A DNA stretch of 64,000 nt from an uncultured Candidatus Melainabacteria bacterium (GTDB lineage Bacteria > Cyanobacteriota > Vampirovibrionia > Gastranaerophilales > Gastranaerophilaceae). Positions 17,116 through 26,308 of the stretch are shown here, one piece after another (the first letter of the stretch is position 1; every line of letters starts with the position of its first letter). The position numbers were made by a program, and so were the translations under genes. The stretch covers positions 62,001 through 126,000 of the forward strand of contig CAKUZD010000004.1 in assembly GCA_934718275.1 (NCBI GenBank), written 5' to 3'. Under the pieces are notes generated by a model. That model searched no databases, was not told where the DNA came from, and saw only the letters and a program-made list of their open reading frames with translations.

Positions 17116-17988
17116 TTATTCACCCAAATTGATTTGAGAGAATTGAACAATTTTATTTTTTCCGCGCTTTTTAGCATTGTATAAAGCATGTTCTGCATAT
17201 CGAATAATAGTATTTGCATCTTCTTCTGTATCTTCAATACAAGGATATGTTGCAATACCACCGGAAATTGTGATTGGGTGTCTTTCTTCTTCGCCGGCAG
17301 GAATAAATTCCATTTTTTCAATGTCGCGTCTAAACCTTTCAGCAAACAAAAATGCATTTTCTTCTGATGTATTTGGAAGGATTAGTAAAAATTCTTCATC
17401 TCCATAGCGGGTTAAAATATCTTCTTTTCTGATTAATTGTTTTAATTTGTCGGCAATAGAGCGAAGTAAAACATCGCCCCATTCATAACCATAGATATCA
17501 TTTACAACTTTGAAAAAGTCTAAATCAAATAACAAACAAGAAAGTTTTGTGCCATATCTTCTTGCGCGAGAAATTTCCTGTTCCATACGTTCTTGCATGT
17601 ATTTTCTGTTATGCAAACCTGTTAATTCATCAGTTGTAGATACGATTTTTAACTTGTCGCGAAGTTCTTTGTATTTCAAAAGTGCATTTGCTCTGATAAT
17701 AAGTTCAATATTATCAATTGGAGTTTTGATAAAATCGAAAATAATTGCTCGAACTGTAGTTCCTTTGAAAATATCTCCAATAAACAATGTCGGAGCTTTA
17801 AATTTAGTTGTCATTAATACATCTTTTACATTTGGAACACTTTCAATCACAATTAATCCCGGATTAAGCATTTCATATTCTTTAAGGTTTTCGGCATTTT
17901 CAATTCTTACATTAGCATCATCAATTTGAGCTAAAACATCTGCCAATTTTGATTCGTTTTTATCTGTATAAACAACTATATTTTTCAT
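17116..17988 (-). CDS. Receiver-like plus GGDEF domain protein (probable diguanylate cyclase)
   Basis: The N-terminal ~125 residues resemble a receiver domain. The usual phospho-Asp position reads IVIESVP (Glu or Ser), while a KTP motif is kept (FIKTPID), suggesting a phosphorylation-independent input. The C-terminal ~160 residues are a GGDEF domain (TTDELTGLHNRKYM, FDLDFFKVVND, FAERFRRDIE, YNAKKRGKN). The active-site loop reads RYGDEEF rather than RYGGDEF, so the second Gly is replaced by Asp. An RxxD inhibitory site (RKED) sits five residues before it. Cyclic di-GMP synthesis is likely but not assured. AAGGAT precedes the ATG. Confidence 0.85.
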   Translation of the reverse strand: MKNIVVYTDKNESKLADVLAQIDDANVRIENAENLKEYEMLNPGLIVIESVPNVKDVLMTTKFKAPTLFIGDIFKGTTVRAIIFDFIKTPIDNIELIIRANALLKYKELRDKLKIVSTTDELTGLHNRKYMQERMEQEISRARRYGTKLSCLLFDLDFFKVVNDIYGYEWGDVLLRSIADKLKQLIRKEDILTRYGDEEFLLILPNTSEENAFLFAERFRRDIEKMEFIPAGEEERHPITISGGIATYPCIEDTEEDANTIIRYAEHALYNAKKRGKNKIVQFSQINLGE

Positions 17989-18098
17989 AAAGCTATCCTT
18001 CTAATATTGTCAACTTTAAGTGGATTTTAACATATTTTTCTGATTTTATCAAGTAGCAAAATTTGTGTTTGTGTATAAGTTACTGTTTTTTCGATATA

Positions 18099-18129
18099 AA
18101 AATGGCTGAATTACTAATTCAGCCATTTT
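18099..18129 (-). terminator. Terminator after the 71-residue gene
   Basis: AAAATGGCTGAATTA and its exact complement form a 15-bp stem with a one-base loop, ending in T residues on the minus strand. Confidence 0.8.
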
Positions 18130-18155
18130 GTTGATATTAAATTTTAAGTAAAATC

Positions 18156-18371
18156 TTATTTTTCTTCATTATCATCGTGATGTTTATGTTTTACATCTTC
18201 TTTGATTACAATTAGGTTGTTGATAATTTTCATAGCGCAAGTTGGAAGAACAACATCATCCAATCCTGTTGCGATACTAATAATTTTTCCGGCACCTAAA
18301 GTTACTTCATCCCCTTTGTAGTAGAATGTGTAATCATCTTTTCTGTCTGAACGAATTGTAATTTGACTCAT
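18156..18371 (-). CDS. Small conserved-looking protein of unknown function
   Basis: I recognise no family. The 71-residue product reads as a small beta-rich domain (ITIRSDRKDDYTFYYKGDEVTLGAG, LPTCAMKIINNLIVIKED) with a polar, His-rich tail (KHKHHDDNEEK). There is no signal peptide. The gene lies just downstream of the nucleotidyltransferase-like gene on the same strand. No good ribosome site precedes the ATG. Confidence 0.55.
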   Translation of the reverse strand: MSQITIRSDRKDDYTFYYKGDEVTLGAGKIISIATGLDDVVLPTCAMKIINNLIVIKEDVKHKHHDDNEEK

Positions 18372-18440
18372 TTTTTCACTACAGCTTACGTTTTTCGTAA
18401 TGCCGCCTTTCTTTTTTTACTAACTACTTATAAAACTTTG

Positions 18441-18773
18441 TTAAACTTTTTGTCCTTTATTATTATAAAAAATACCTTCAGCCATAACTTCTTCATATAT
18501 TTCTTCGTCTTGTTTAAAGCTTTCAGGTGTGTACGGGTACAAATCAATGCATACATCCAGTTCTGTTTCGATTTTGCCAATTATAGGCCAAATTTGTTCT
18601 CTTTTGGATTTGTCCTCAGTTTCAAAAATTGCAGCAAGTTCAATATCCTCTCCATCATGTATTTTCCCATCTAAGAACGTTCCAAACAGATACATTCCTT
18701 TGAAATCTTTAAATACTCGGTCTAAGGCTTTGCATAACTTGCTAATTACTTCATCAACTGAATTTATACTCAT
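18441..18773 (-). CDS. Small nucleotidyltransferase-like domain protein
   Basis: A 110-residue protein with the outline of a minimal nucleotidyltransferase: YLFGTFLDGKIHDGEDIELAAI in place of the family's FGSxxxG...SDIDL. The Gly-Thr of the helix turn is kept; the metal-binding pair reads EDIEL with one Asp replaced by Glu. Such domains occur as MNT-type antitoxins or adenylylating enzymes, but no HEPN partner is adjacent. CAGGAG precedes the ATG, and hisS is about 14 bases downstream on the same strand. Confidence 0.6.
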   Translation of the reverse strand: MSINSVDEVISKLCKALDRVFKDFKGMYLFGTFLDGKIHDGEDIELAAIFETEDKSKREQIWPIIGKIETELDVCIDLYPYTPESFKQDEEIYEEVMAEGIFYNNKGQKV

Positions 18774-18786
18774 TTTTTACTCCTGA

Positions 18787-20028
18787 TTAAGGTTTGATAG
18801 AGTGTACAACTTCGTTTCTGTTTAATGTAACCTGTTTCGATGTAGAAAGGTCTTTTACAGAAATTTTATTTGATTTTATTTCGTCTTCGCCTAAAATTAG
18901 TGCGTATTTTGCAATTTTAGAAGCTTTTTCTAATTGTTTTGAGAATTTTTTATTAGCTAAATCGAATTCAACCGTCAAACCTTCAGCTCGTAATTCCTGA
19001 GCAAGAATAAAGGCATCTGTCGGTGAGTTAGAAACTATGTAACCATCAAGTTTTTCAGGCTCAATTTCAGGCAACAGGGAATTTAATCTTTCCATTCCCA
19101 TAGCCCACCCAACAGCTGGTGTATCTTCGCCACCAAGGTTACGAACCAAACTATCATAGCGACCGCCACCACAAACTGCATTTTGAGAACCCAAATTATT
19201 TGATTTTATTTCGAAAACAGTTCTGTTATAATAGTCTAAACCTCTTACGAGTAATTTATTTTCTACGTAAGGAACATTTAGTTTGTCAAGGTATAATTTC
19301 AATGTTTTGTAGTGATTTGCGCATTCTTCGCATATAAAATCAGATTGAATTATTTTTTGAATTTCAGGTTTTGCAAAAATTTCTTTACAAGAGTCAACTT
19401 TGCAATCAAGAAGTCTCAATGGATTTTTTTCGTAACGATTTTGGCAATCTTCGCATAGGTTTTCAAATTCAGGCTTTAAAACTTCTTTTATTTTACTTTT
19501 GTATTCTTCTCGACATTTTGGACAACCCAAGGAATTAATTTCAACTTCCAAATCATTAAGTCCAAGTGATTTAAGATAATCTACTGCAAGCAAAATAGCT
19601 TCTGCATCAGCGGTTGGTTCTTTTATTCCAAACATTTCAACCCCAACTTGATGAAATTGCCTTTGTCTGCCTGCTTGAGGGCGCTCATAACGAAACATTG
19701 GTCCTTTATACCAAAGCTTAACCGGAGCAGAAAGCCTTGCCATTCCGTTTTCAATAAACGAACGCACCACACCTGCAGTGTTTTCAGGTCTTAATGTTAA
19801 AGAACGGTCACTCTTTTCAAAAGTGTACATTTCTTTATTAACGATGTCTGTTGTATCTCCAACACCACGAGCAAAAAGTTCTGTTGCTTCAAAAATTGGA
19901 GTTCTTATTTCCTTATATCCGTAACGGGTAAATATTTCAAGAGCGTTTTTCTCAAGTTTATGCCATTGTTCAACTTCTTGAGGTAAAATGTCTTTTGTTC
20001 CTTTTTGTACTTTAATTATCTTAGCCAT
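18787..20028 (-). CDS. hisS: Histidine--tRNA ligase
   Basis: Class II aminoacyl-tRNA synthetase. Motifs: VQKGTKDILPQEVEQW at the N-terminus, motif 2 region YKGPMFRYERPQAGRQRQFHQVGVE, the histidine-binding RGLDYYNRTVFE, GGGRYD, and motif 3 GWAMGMERL, then the anticodon-binding domain. The length (413 residues) is normal. It carries a Cys-rich insert (CPKCREEY, LCEDCQNRY, ICEECANHY) that looks able to bind a metal, which some HisRS enzymes have. The ATG has no strong ribosome site. Confidence 0.96.
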   Translation of the reverse strand: MAKIIKVQKGTKDILPQEVEQWHKLEKNALEIFTRYGYKEIRTPIFEATELFARGVGDTTDIVNKEMYTFEKSDRSLTLRPENTAGVVRSFIENGMARLSAPVKLWYKGPMFRYERPQAGRQRQFHQVGVEMFGIKEPTADAEAILLAVDYLKSLGLNDLEVEINSLGCPKCREEYKSKIKEVLKPEFENLCEDCQNRYEKNPLRLLDCKVDSCKEIFAKPEIQKIIQSDFICEECANHYKTLKLYLDKLNVPYVENKLLVRGLDYYNRTVFEIKSNNLGSQNAVCGGGRYDSLVRNLGGEDTPAVGWAMGMERLNSLLPEIEPEKLDGYIVSNSPTDAFILAQELRAEGLTVEFDLANKKFSKQLEKASKIAKYALILGEDEIKSNKISVKDLSTSKQVTLNRNEVVHSIKP

Positions 20029-20093
20029 AAAGCTATTATATAAATTTGCGGATAAATTGTCAACAGAAAAAATGTTTGTATGCTAAAGCGATT

Positions 20094-21035
20094 TTATTCT
20101 TCAAAGTCTTTTTTGTCAGTTTTTTTTACTGCGGAAGCGAGTCTTTGCCATAACGGCAGTTTTGCAAAATCATCACGAATTTCTTGTGCTTTGCGTTCTA
20201 ATTGATTGTAGACTTGCGAATTTATTTCTCCACCGATTAGGATTAGAACTGATGTGTAATACAACCAAACCATTAAAACGGCAAAAGCCCCGATTGTGCC
20301 GTAAACCATGTTGTAAGTTCTTAAATTGTTTACATAAATTGAAAATCCCCATGAGCCAACTAACCAAAATATAGTGAAGAACCAAGTTCCTGGAATTGCG
20401 CTTTTTCGTTTAAATTTTTCATTCCCTTTCAAGTCCGGTAAAATATAGTAACTTAAAAATGCCATAAAATAAAGAGCTGCAAATGCTATTGGCCAACGTA
20501 AGGTTAATAGTGTAAATGCAACTGCTGATGACATGTGAAAATGGTTAACCATCAAATTAACAATGGCTTTACCAAATACGATTAAGTTTATACTTAAAAA
20601 CATTACCATTGTGTCTACAAAAACCATTAATAATGATAAAGCTCTTGTGTAGATTAGATTTCTGGTTTCATGAACTTTATATGCTCTGTTTAAACCTTTC
20701 AAAACAACCGCAATTCCGTTCATGGATAGGAACATTGTTACACAAAAACCCATTATTGCCATTAATTTGCCGTGGGAAAAAATCATAGCTTCTGATAAGA
20801 CAGTTAAAATCAAATCCATCGCTTGTTCAGGCATAAATGTTGCGAGAAATTTTAAAATAGGTTCCATTAAAGCTTTGTTTCCCATCCAACCAAAAACGGC
20901 TGTCAAAAATAACATAAAAGGGAAAATTCCAATAACCATCATAAAGCCCATTTCTGCAGCCATTCCGTAGAAATCGTTCTTTATAACAGATATTATTAAT
21001 CTTTTTATACCTCTTACAAAAATCTTAAAATCCAT
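20094..21035 (-). CDS. YihY/BrkB-family inner membrane protein
   Basis: A 313-residue multi-spanning membrane protein of the YihY/virulence factor BrkB family. Conserved features are an N-terminal helix with DFYGMAAEMGFMMVIGIFPF, KGLNRAYKVHETRN, the long aromatic-rich segments, FKRKSAIPGTWFF, and the C-terminal YGTIGAFAVLMVWLYYTS plus LIGGEIN. The family's transport role is not established. The gene is 12 bases downstream of nrnA on the same strand, so they may be co-transcribed; GAGAG precedes the ATG. Confidence 0.85.
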   Translation of the reverse strand: MDFKIFVRGIKRLIISVIKNDFYGMAAEMGFMMVIGIFPFMLFLTAVFGWMGNKALMEPILKFLATFMPEQAMDLILTVLSEAMIFSHGKLMAIMGFCVTMFLSMNGIAVVLKGLNRAYKVHETRNLIYTRALSLLMVFVDTMVMFLSINLIVFGKAIVNLMVNHFHMSSAVAFTLLTLRWPIAFAALYFMAFLSYYILPDLKGNEKFKRKSAIPGTWFFTIFWLVGSWGFSIYVNNLRTYNMVYGTIGAFAVLMVWLYYTSVLILIGGEINSQVYNQLERKAQEIRDDFAKLPLWQRLASAVKKTDKKDFEE

Positions 21036-21047
21036 TTTTCTCTCGTT

Positions 21048-22016
21048 TTATAGTTGTTTAAGTTTTTTTATTTCTGCTAATATTTTTTTTACTGCATCTT
21101 CAACAGGGGCTTTTATGGTACAGCCTGCAGCATATTTATGTCCACCACCGTTAAATATTTCACAAATTTGGGCAACATCAGCAAATTTGCTGCGCATAGA
21201 AATCTTTGTTCCTCCGGATTTCATTTCTTTTGCCACAAAGGCAATTCTGGTTGTTACTATTGCGCGTAGCTTTTCGGTTAAGCCTTCCATGCAATCATCT
21301 CCGGCAGAAAATTGCTCCATATCTTTTTTATAAACGGTTGTGTATGCAATTTTATCTTTTTCAAGAAATTTGGCTTTCCCAATACAATGTGCTTGGAACA
21401 TAACAAGCGTTTTAGAGTCGGATTCATATACCTTTTTATAAATATCAGATGGATTTACTCCGATTTCCACAAGTTTTGCTGCAGCCTCAAAAGTTGAAGG
21501 TTTAGTATTGTCAAACCTGAATGAGCCTGTATCGGTTAAAAGTGCGGTATAAAGGCAGATTGCTGTGTCAAGGTTAATTTCCCAATTCATTTGATTAAAG
21601 CAATAAAACAAAACTTCTCCGGTTGAGCTTGCATCAGAATTTATAAAATTTAATTTTCCATACGCAATATTAGTTTTGTGATGGTCAATATTAACCGTGA
21701 ATTTTGCTTTATCAAAAAGGATTTTGGCATCGCAAATTCTATCAATTGCCGCAACATCAACATTGATTACAAGGTCGTATTCTCTCGACTTATCGAATTC
21801 TTCTATATTTTTCACATCTTGTATATGCGGGATATATGAATAAACGTCCGGAATTTTGGAAATAGCCATCATATCACATTTTTTCTTATGGTTTTTCAGA
21901 ATTGCCGAATACAGCCCGCACATTGAACCTAAAGTATCACCGTCAGGGTTTACGTGTGAAACTATCAATATATTTTTGGATAATTTTATGATATCATTTA
22001 ATTTAGAATAATCCAT
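21048..22016 (-). CDS. nrnA: DHH-family phosphoesterase (NrnA-type oligoribonuclease/pAp phosphatase)
   Basis: A 322-residue protein with the two DHH/DHHA1 domains of NrnA, which trims short RNA and dephosphorylates pAp. Active-site motifs: SHVNPDGDTLGSMCGL, the second metal motif VDVAAIDRI, the DHH motif NIDHHKTN, and NSDASSTGEVL. The C-terminal DHHA1 ends in FNGGGHKYAAGC. Length is normal. Other DHH enzymes (e.g. c-di-AMP phosphodiesterase) are possible, but this short form lacks the membrane and GGDEF parts of GdpP. Confidence 0.88.
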   Translation of the reverse strand: MDYSKLNDIIKLSKNILIVSHVNPDGDTLGSMCGLYSAILKNHKKKCDMMAISKIPDVYSYIPHIQDVKNIEEFDKSREYDLVINVDVAAIDRICDAKILFDKAKFTVNIDHHKTNIAYGKLNFINSDASSTGEVLFYCFNQMNWEINLDTAICLYTALLTDTGSFRFDNTKPSTFEAAAKLVEIGVNPSDIYKKVYESDSKTLVMFQAHCIGKAKFLEKDKIAYTTVYKKDMEQFSAGDDCMEGLTEKLRAIVTTRIAFVAKEMKSGGTKISMRSKFADVAQICEIFNGGGHKYAAGCTIKAPVEDAVKKILAEIKKLKQL

Positions 22017-22074
22017 TCTTTGATGTTAGCACAAAAAAGTTTTAGTGTAAAACAAGAGTGTTAGGGAAATAGTT

Positions 22075-22404
22075 TTGAAAAAAGTTTTATATACGGATTT
22101 TGTCACAACTGAGTCGCTTGTAGAAGTATTGCTTGAAAAAAAAGAGATAAAAAAAGCAATTACTAGAAGTAACCTGTATAAATTTTGGAACAAAGTAGTT
22201 GGTGAAAAATTTGCTAAACGTTCAAAACCTTATTCTATGATGGGTGGCGGTGTTATGGTTGTTGCATGTGAAAATGCAATTGTTGCGCAAGAATTAACAT
22301 TGAGGAAATATCAACTTCTTGTTAAATTCGAACCATATTTAAAATCTTTGAAAATGAACGTGAAAGATTTGCGTTTTGATCCTAAAAAATGGATTGAAGA
22401 ATAA
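22075..22404 (+). CDS. DUF721 protein (DciA-like)
   Basis: A 109-residue DUF721 protein. The middle reads YKFWNKVVGEKFAKRSKPYSMMGGGVMVVACENAIVAQEL, the family's typical W..VVG...A....P....GG.LVV...S..WA.EL pattern. DciA, a member of this domain family, loads the replicative helicase in bacteria lacking DnaC, so a replication role is possible but not shown here. The start is TTG, eight bases after AGGGA. It is divergent from nrnA. Confidence 0.75.
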   Translation: MKKVLYTDFVTTESLVEVLLEKKEIKKAITRSNLYKFWNKVVGEKFAKRSKPYSMMGGGVMVVACENAIVAQELTLRKYQLLVKFEPYLKSLKMNVKDLRFDPKKWIEE

Positions 22405-22511
22405 AAGTTTGCTTTAATTTAAAATCTTAACGGATAAATTTAAAAGCAATTTGTGATATTCTTGGATATGATTTGATTATTTAAAAAAGAAAATCAAAAA
22501 CTAAATAAATT

Positions 22512-23993
22512 TTACAATAACAATTGTGTTCCTAAAATTATTCTGTGACTATCTGTAGTATTTTGGTTATCACAGAATACGTAATTTAGAATTAAACGAA
22601 TAGCTTGACCTTTTATAAAATAATTTATGCCTGCAGAATATTCTCTCCTTATATTGTTCGGGATATCTCTATTAGGATCGAATTGGTCATAACGTGCAAT
22701 TAATTGTACTCGTGGATGAATTTTGTATCCCACTGTATAATTAAATCCCAACGCTTTGTCTGTACTAACCCTTGTACCGTTATAACCATCAGCTATTCCG
22801 TATTCAAAATTTGTCCAAAGCCTTTTGTATTTGTATCCGACATAGAACGAGCCCACTGTGTATGTTGTTTTGTTATGTCCGGCATTTATGCCTCCACCAA
22901 AAACAAAATTTCCGTAACGTCCGTCAGTTTTACCTAATGGCTTAAAATCAACCCATCCCGTGAATTCAGGTCCTGCAAAAGGTGTATGAAAATATCTGTC
23001 AGAAGAATTGAAAGCCACATTATAGTTAATCAATGGGTAATCGCCAATAATCCTGACTCCAAGCGCTCTAGTAGAGCCAAAGTTCCTTGCAATTTGTGAA
23101 CGCATAACAAATGGTAAAATATAAGAACTGGAGCCGCCTTCTTTGCCAATTTGGTTTCTTGAGTATCCGACAACTATTTTATGGTGTGGAATACTGCTAT
23201 TTATGATATATGCATCCGCTATAAAGTTTTGCATATAACTTCTACCATTTGCAGGTTTGGGATTAAATAAAATTTTAAAATCATTTTTTACTCCCCTAAA
23301 TTTCCCTATGGCACCAAATTGCAAAAAGCCAACGTCATAACTTGTATCATAATCATTATCATTAAATAGGGATGTTAAATCTCCTTGAAATGCTCCATAA
23401 TATTGGACTTTTGAAATAATACCTTTTTGCGGATTGAATGTTAGTTCCGGTTTTAAAAGATACGATGGAACATCAGTTCTAACAATGTCACGTTTTATAA
23501 TTTTGCCTAACAGAGTATTTTCATCAATTTTCCCGTCTTTATTTTTGTCCAAATTAAAATTGTCAAATAGGGAAAATTCAGCTTCAATATTATTATCAAT
23601 TTCAAAAATTCGTTTTAGTGACTCGTTCTTTTTTTTAAAATCACTATCTTCTGTTTTGTCCATTTGGTCAGTATTTTCAGGAAGTTCATCATCAATTTCG
23701 GTTACATCTACATTTTCTTGTTGATTGGTATTTTCACCGTCTTTTGCAGTAGTTGCACCACCTTCTAACAAAATGTCTTCTTGAGGAACATCAGGAACAT
23801 CCGGCGATTTAAATTTTTCCGGAATAGGGTCTATGATTTTGGTTTCGTCAAAGTCATTTACATAATCAGTTTCAACTTTTTTGGAGGCAAAAAGCTTTGC
23901 TTCTGCGGTATTTGCAGATAGCATAAACAGCAAAACTAATATAATACCAAAAATCCTGTTCACAAATATTAATGTAGCATAAAATATATGCAA
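22512..23993 (-). CDS. Outer-membrane porin (phosphate-selective porin O/P-like barrel)
   Basis: A 493-residue protein starting with an N-terminal hydrophobic signal (FGIILVLLFMLSANTAEAK), preceded by a weak TTG start with no ribosome site, so the exact start is uncertain. A charged linker follows (about residues 35-135) that includes the Ca-binding-like DKNKDGKIDEN. From about residue 165 the sequence alternates aromatic and polar residues over many short strands (KVQYYGAFQGDL, YGNFVFGGGINAG, TNFEYGIADG, RREYSAGINYF), as in beta-barrels. The predicted role is diffusion of small solutes across the outer membrane. It is divergent from the PLP decarboxylase gene. Confidence 0.75.
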   Translation of the reverse strand: MHIFYATLIFVNRIFGIILVLLFMLSANTAEAKLFASKKVETDYVNDFDETKIIDPIPEKFKSPDVPDVPQEDILLEGGATTAKDGENTNQQENVDVTEIDDELPENTDQMDKTEDSDFKKKNESLKRIFEIDNNIEAEFSLFDNFNLDKNKDGKIDENTLLGKIIKRDIVRTDVPSYLLKPELTFNPQKGIISKVQYYGAFQGDLTSLFNDNDYDTSYDVGFLQFGAIGKFRGVKNDFKILFNPKPANGRSYMQNFIADAYIINSSIPHHKIVVGYSRNQIGKEGGSSSYILPFVMRSQIARNFGSTRALGVRIIGDYPLINYNVAFNSSDRYFHTPFAGPEFTGWVDFKPLGKTDGRYGNFVFGGGINAGHNKTTYTVGSFYVGYKYKRLWTNFEYGIADGYNGTRVSTDKALGFNYTVGYKIHPRVQLIARYDQFDPNRDIPNNIRREYSAGINYFIKGQAIRLILNYVFCDNQNTTDSHRIILGTQLLL

Positions 23994-24024
23994 AAAAAAT
24001 TTTTTTTAGTGTATATTAATAATT

Positions 24025-25488
24025 ATGACAAATGTAACAAGAAATAAAAAAAGCTCCAAAAATTTAAAAATGATTAATCAACAAGATAAAAAAATAAAGA
24101 TTAAAGCCCCGATTGTAGAAGCATTAAAAAAAGCTTATGAAAATCCTACATACCAGTTCCATATTCCTGGTCATACTAAAGGAAATGGCTCTTTGCCGGA
24201 ATTTAAAAAACTTATTGGTGCAAAAGCTTTGTCAATTGATACAACTGATGAGTTTGACGGGCTTGGAACACTTCATCCTGCAACCGGACCTATAAAAGAA
24301 GCTCAAGAGTTGGCAGCTAAAGCTTTTGGAGCTAAAAGAACTTTCTTTTTACTAAATGGTTCAACAGCAGGAAATCTCGCTCTTGCTATGGGCTTGACTA
24401 AAAAAGGTGAAAAAATTATTGTTAACAGAAATTGTCACCGTTCGATACTTACAGGCATGATAATTTCAGGTGCTGAACCGATTTGGTTAATTCCAAAAAG
24501 ATTTAGCGAATGGGGAATTTGGGGTAACGTAACTCCGGAATCCGTTGAAGAAATGCTGAAAAATAATCCCGAAGCCGGTATGGTTTGGATAACTAATCCG
24601 ACTTATGAAGGTGTTGTATCTGATATTAAATCAATTGCTGAAATTTGTAATAAGTATAATGTCCCGTTAATTGTTGATGAGGCCCATGCTTGTTTGTGGA
24701 ATTTTAATAATCATCTTCCAACAACTGCTCTAAAACTTGGTGCAGACGCTGTTGTCCATTCGCTACACAAAACCGGTGGAAGTATGAGTCAGAGTTCAAT
24801 GCTCCATATTTCAGAAAATTCTAAACTTGATGTTGATGCTGTGGAAAAAGCTTTGAAATTATTACATACAACAAGCCCGTCTTTAATGCTTTTGGCAAGT
24901 CTCGATGCAGCGCGTGCAAATTTGGATAGTTCGCGTGGAAGAAAACAGCTTGAAAGGGCTGTACAAAATGCTAAATATCTTCGTAAAGAAATTGATAAGC
25001 TTGTGCATATTCATCATTTGCAGCCTGATTTTGGTTATAAAACAGATATTACTAAGGTGTTTATCAGAGATGACAGGTTATCAGGAAAACGACTTGAATC
25101 TATCTTGGAAATTGATTTTAATATTGAAGTTGAAAGTGCTTCTGATGCAGGGCTTTTAATTCTGTCTAATATTGGAAACACAAGAAATGATATGCAATAT
25201 TTAGTTAAATGTTTGCAAAAAATTGATAATACAAACTATTCAGACATTTGTTATCTTGAAAAGAAAAAACACATGCCTATGCTGACTCCTATTATAAAAA
25301 TGACTTTAAGGGAGGCTTATTATTCTCATAAAGAAACAATTTCAAAATCTCATGCAGTAGGTAGAATTTCTGCAGAAGTAATTGCGGAATGTCCTCCGGG
25401 GATTGCGGTTTTACTTCCGGGGGAATTGATTACGGAAGAACATTTACCTTATTTAGTTGATTACGATACAATTGAAGTAATTAAATAG
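24025..25488 (+). CDS. Orn/Lys/Arg decarboxylase family PLP enzyme (SpeA-like)
   Basis: PLP-dependent decarboxylase of the Orn/Lys/Arg type. The start region has FHIPGHTKGNG; the cofactor region has DTTDEFDGLGTLHPATGPI and LNGSTAGN; VDEAHACLW precedes the PLP-Lys in SLHKTGGSMSQSSML, and the C-terminus has the usual small domain. Length (487 residues) is that of the shorter class that makes agmatine, cadaverine or putrescine; substrate specificity is not visible from sequence. The enzyme would supply polyamines. Confidence 0.9.
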   Translation: MTNVTRNKKSSKNLKMINQQDKKIKIKAPIVEALKKAYENPTYQFHIPGHTKGNGSLPEFKKLIGAKALSIDTTDEFDGLGTLHPATGPIKEAQELAAKAFGAKRTFFLLNGSTAGNLALAMGLTKKGEKIIVNRNCHRSILTGMIISGAEPIWLIPKRFSEWGIWGNVTPESVEEMLKNNPEAGMVWITNPTYEGVVSDIKSIAEICNKYNVPLIVDEAHACLWNFNNHLPTTALKLGADAVVHSLHKTGGSMSQSSMLHISENSKLDVDAVEKALKLLHTTSPSLMLLASLDAARANLDSSRGRKQLERAVQNAKYLRKEIDKLVHIHHLQPDFGYKTDITKVFIRDDRLSGKRLESILEIDFNIEVESASDAGLLILSNIGNTRNDMQYLVKCLQKIDNTNYSDICYLEKKKHMPMLTPIIKMTLREAYYSHKETISKSHAVGRISAEVIAECPPGIAVLLPGELITEEHLPYLVDYDTIEVIK

Positions 25489-25525
25489 GTTTTACTTGGT
25501 ACAAAACTAAATATAGACATTTTTT

Positions 25526-26239
25526 CTATTTTATGGATACAAACAATACTAAAAGTATCAAGAAAGAAATTATGCAAGTTATTCCGACTAAAGTCCAAAA
25601 TATTGGAAAGCTTTTTTGTGATTTACAGACCATTACTGATGATTGTTTTTTTGTTTTATTTTTTTTCTTTGAATTAGTTGTTTTGGAAAGCTTTGTTGCG
25701 GTTGATTTGTTAGTTGATGTTTTTTTAGGGTGCTTAACAATTTCTGTATCCGCATATTTTGTTTTGGCCTCTTTGTATCTGTCGGACAGCTTTTTCGTTT
25801 TTTCTCCTGTTACTAAAAGCTCTGTATCATAGCAAAGTTTCATAATTTTTGCATCAGCTTTGTGATTGTATATACAATAGCTTATAGCGACTTCAAAAGC
25901 TCTTTTTAGGCATTCTAACGTTTCCATTCCGTCTTTTTTTACAGAACCTGAGTGTACTGCATTATTACCATGTTTTTTTAGGTAATATAAATCATTTATA
26001 AATTCTTTTTCTTCAATATTGCCGGAAGAACAATCATTTAATGTTGCAAGCATTTCATCAAATGTTTCTTCTGTTGTTCTGTTTTTACCCAAAACTTTTT
26101 TGCAAACATGTTCTCCAAAACGGCGTGTTTGCACCATGCATTGTTCGAAATATTCATCACGATAAAGTTTTTCGGCTTCTGATATTATTTCAAATAAATT
26201 TTTATCAACTTTTTTTAAAAAATCAAAATTTGTTGGCAT
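25526..26239 (-). CDS. DUF4145-like domain protein with C-terminal membrane anchor
   Basis: A 237-residue protein. The first ~130 residues (FEIISEAEKLYRDEYFEQCMVQTRRFGEHVC, LYYLKKHGNNAVHSGS, ECLKRAFEVAISYCIYNH) resemble the DUF4145-type helical domain also found at the N-terminus of type I restriction subunits. A Lys/Ser/Thr-rich low-complexity linker follows, then one membrane helix (FWTLVGITCIISFLILLVLF) at the C-terminus. No ribosome site is visible. Role unknown; it could be tail-anchored. Family assignment is moderate. Confidence 0.6.
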   Translation of the reverse strand: MPTNFDFLKKVDKNLFEIISEAEKLYRDEYFEQCMVQTRRFGEHVCKKVLGKNRTTEETFDEMLATLNDCSSGNIEEKEFINDLYYLKKHGNNAVHSGSVKKDGMETLECLKRAFEVAISYCIYNHKADAKIMKLCYDTELLVTGEKTKKLSDRYKEAKTKYADTEIVKHPKKTSTNKSTATKLSKTTNSKKKNKTKKQSSVMVCKSQKSFPIFWTLVGITCIISFLILLVLFVSIK

Positions 26240-26267
26240 AAGTGTTTTTATTCTATTTATAATATTA

Positions 26268-26297
26268 AAAAAACAGGGGATAAAATCCCCTGTTTTT
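26268..26297 (-). terminator. Terminator after pgi
   Basis: AAAACAGGGGA and its exact complement TCCCCTGTTTT form a strong stem ending in a T run on the minus strand. Confidence 0.85.
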
Positions 26298-26308
26298 AAG
26301 CTGTTTAC

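Noticed and set aside
18441..18773. MNT/HEPN toxin-antitoxin pair with the 71-residue gene downstream
   Set aside because: The 71-residue product does not look like a HEPN domain (no R-x4-6-H motif) and the MNT active site is altered.
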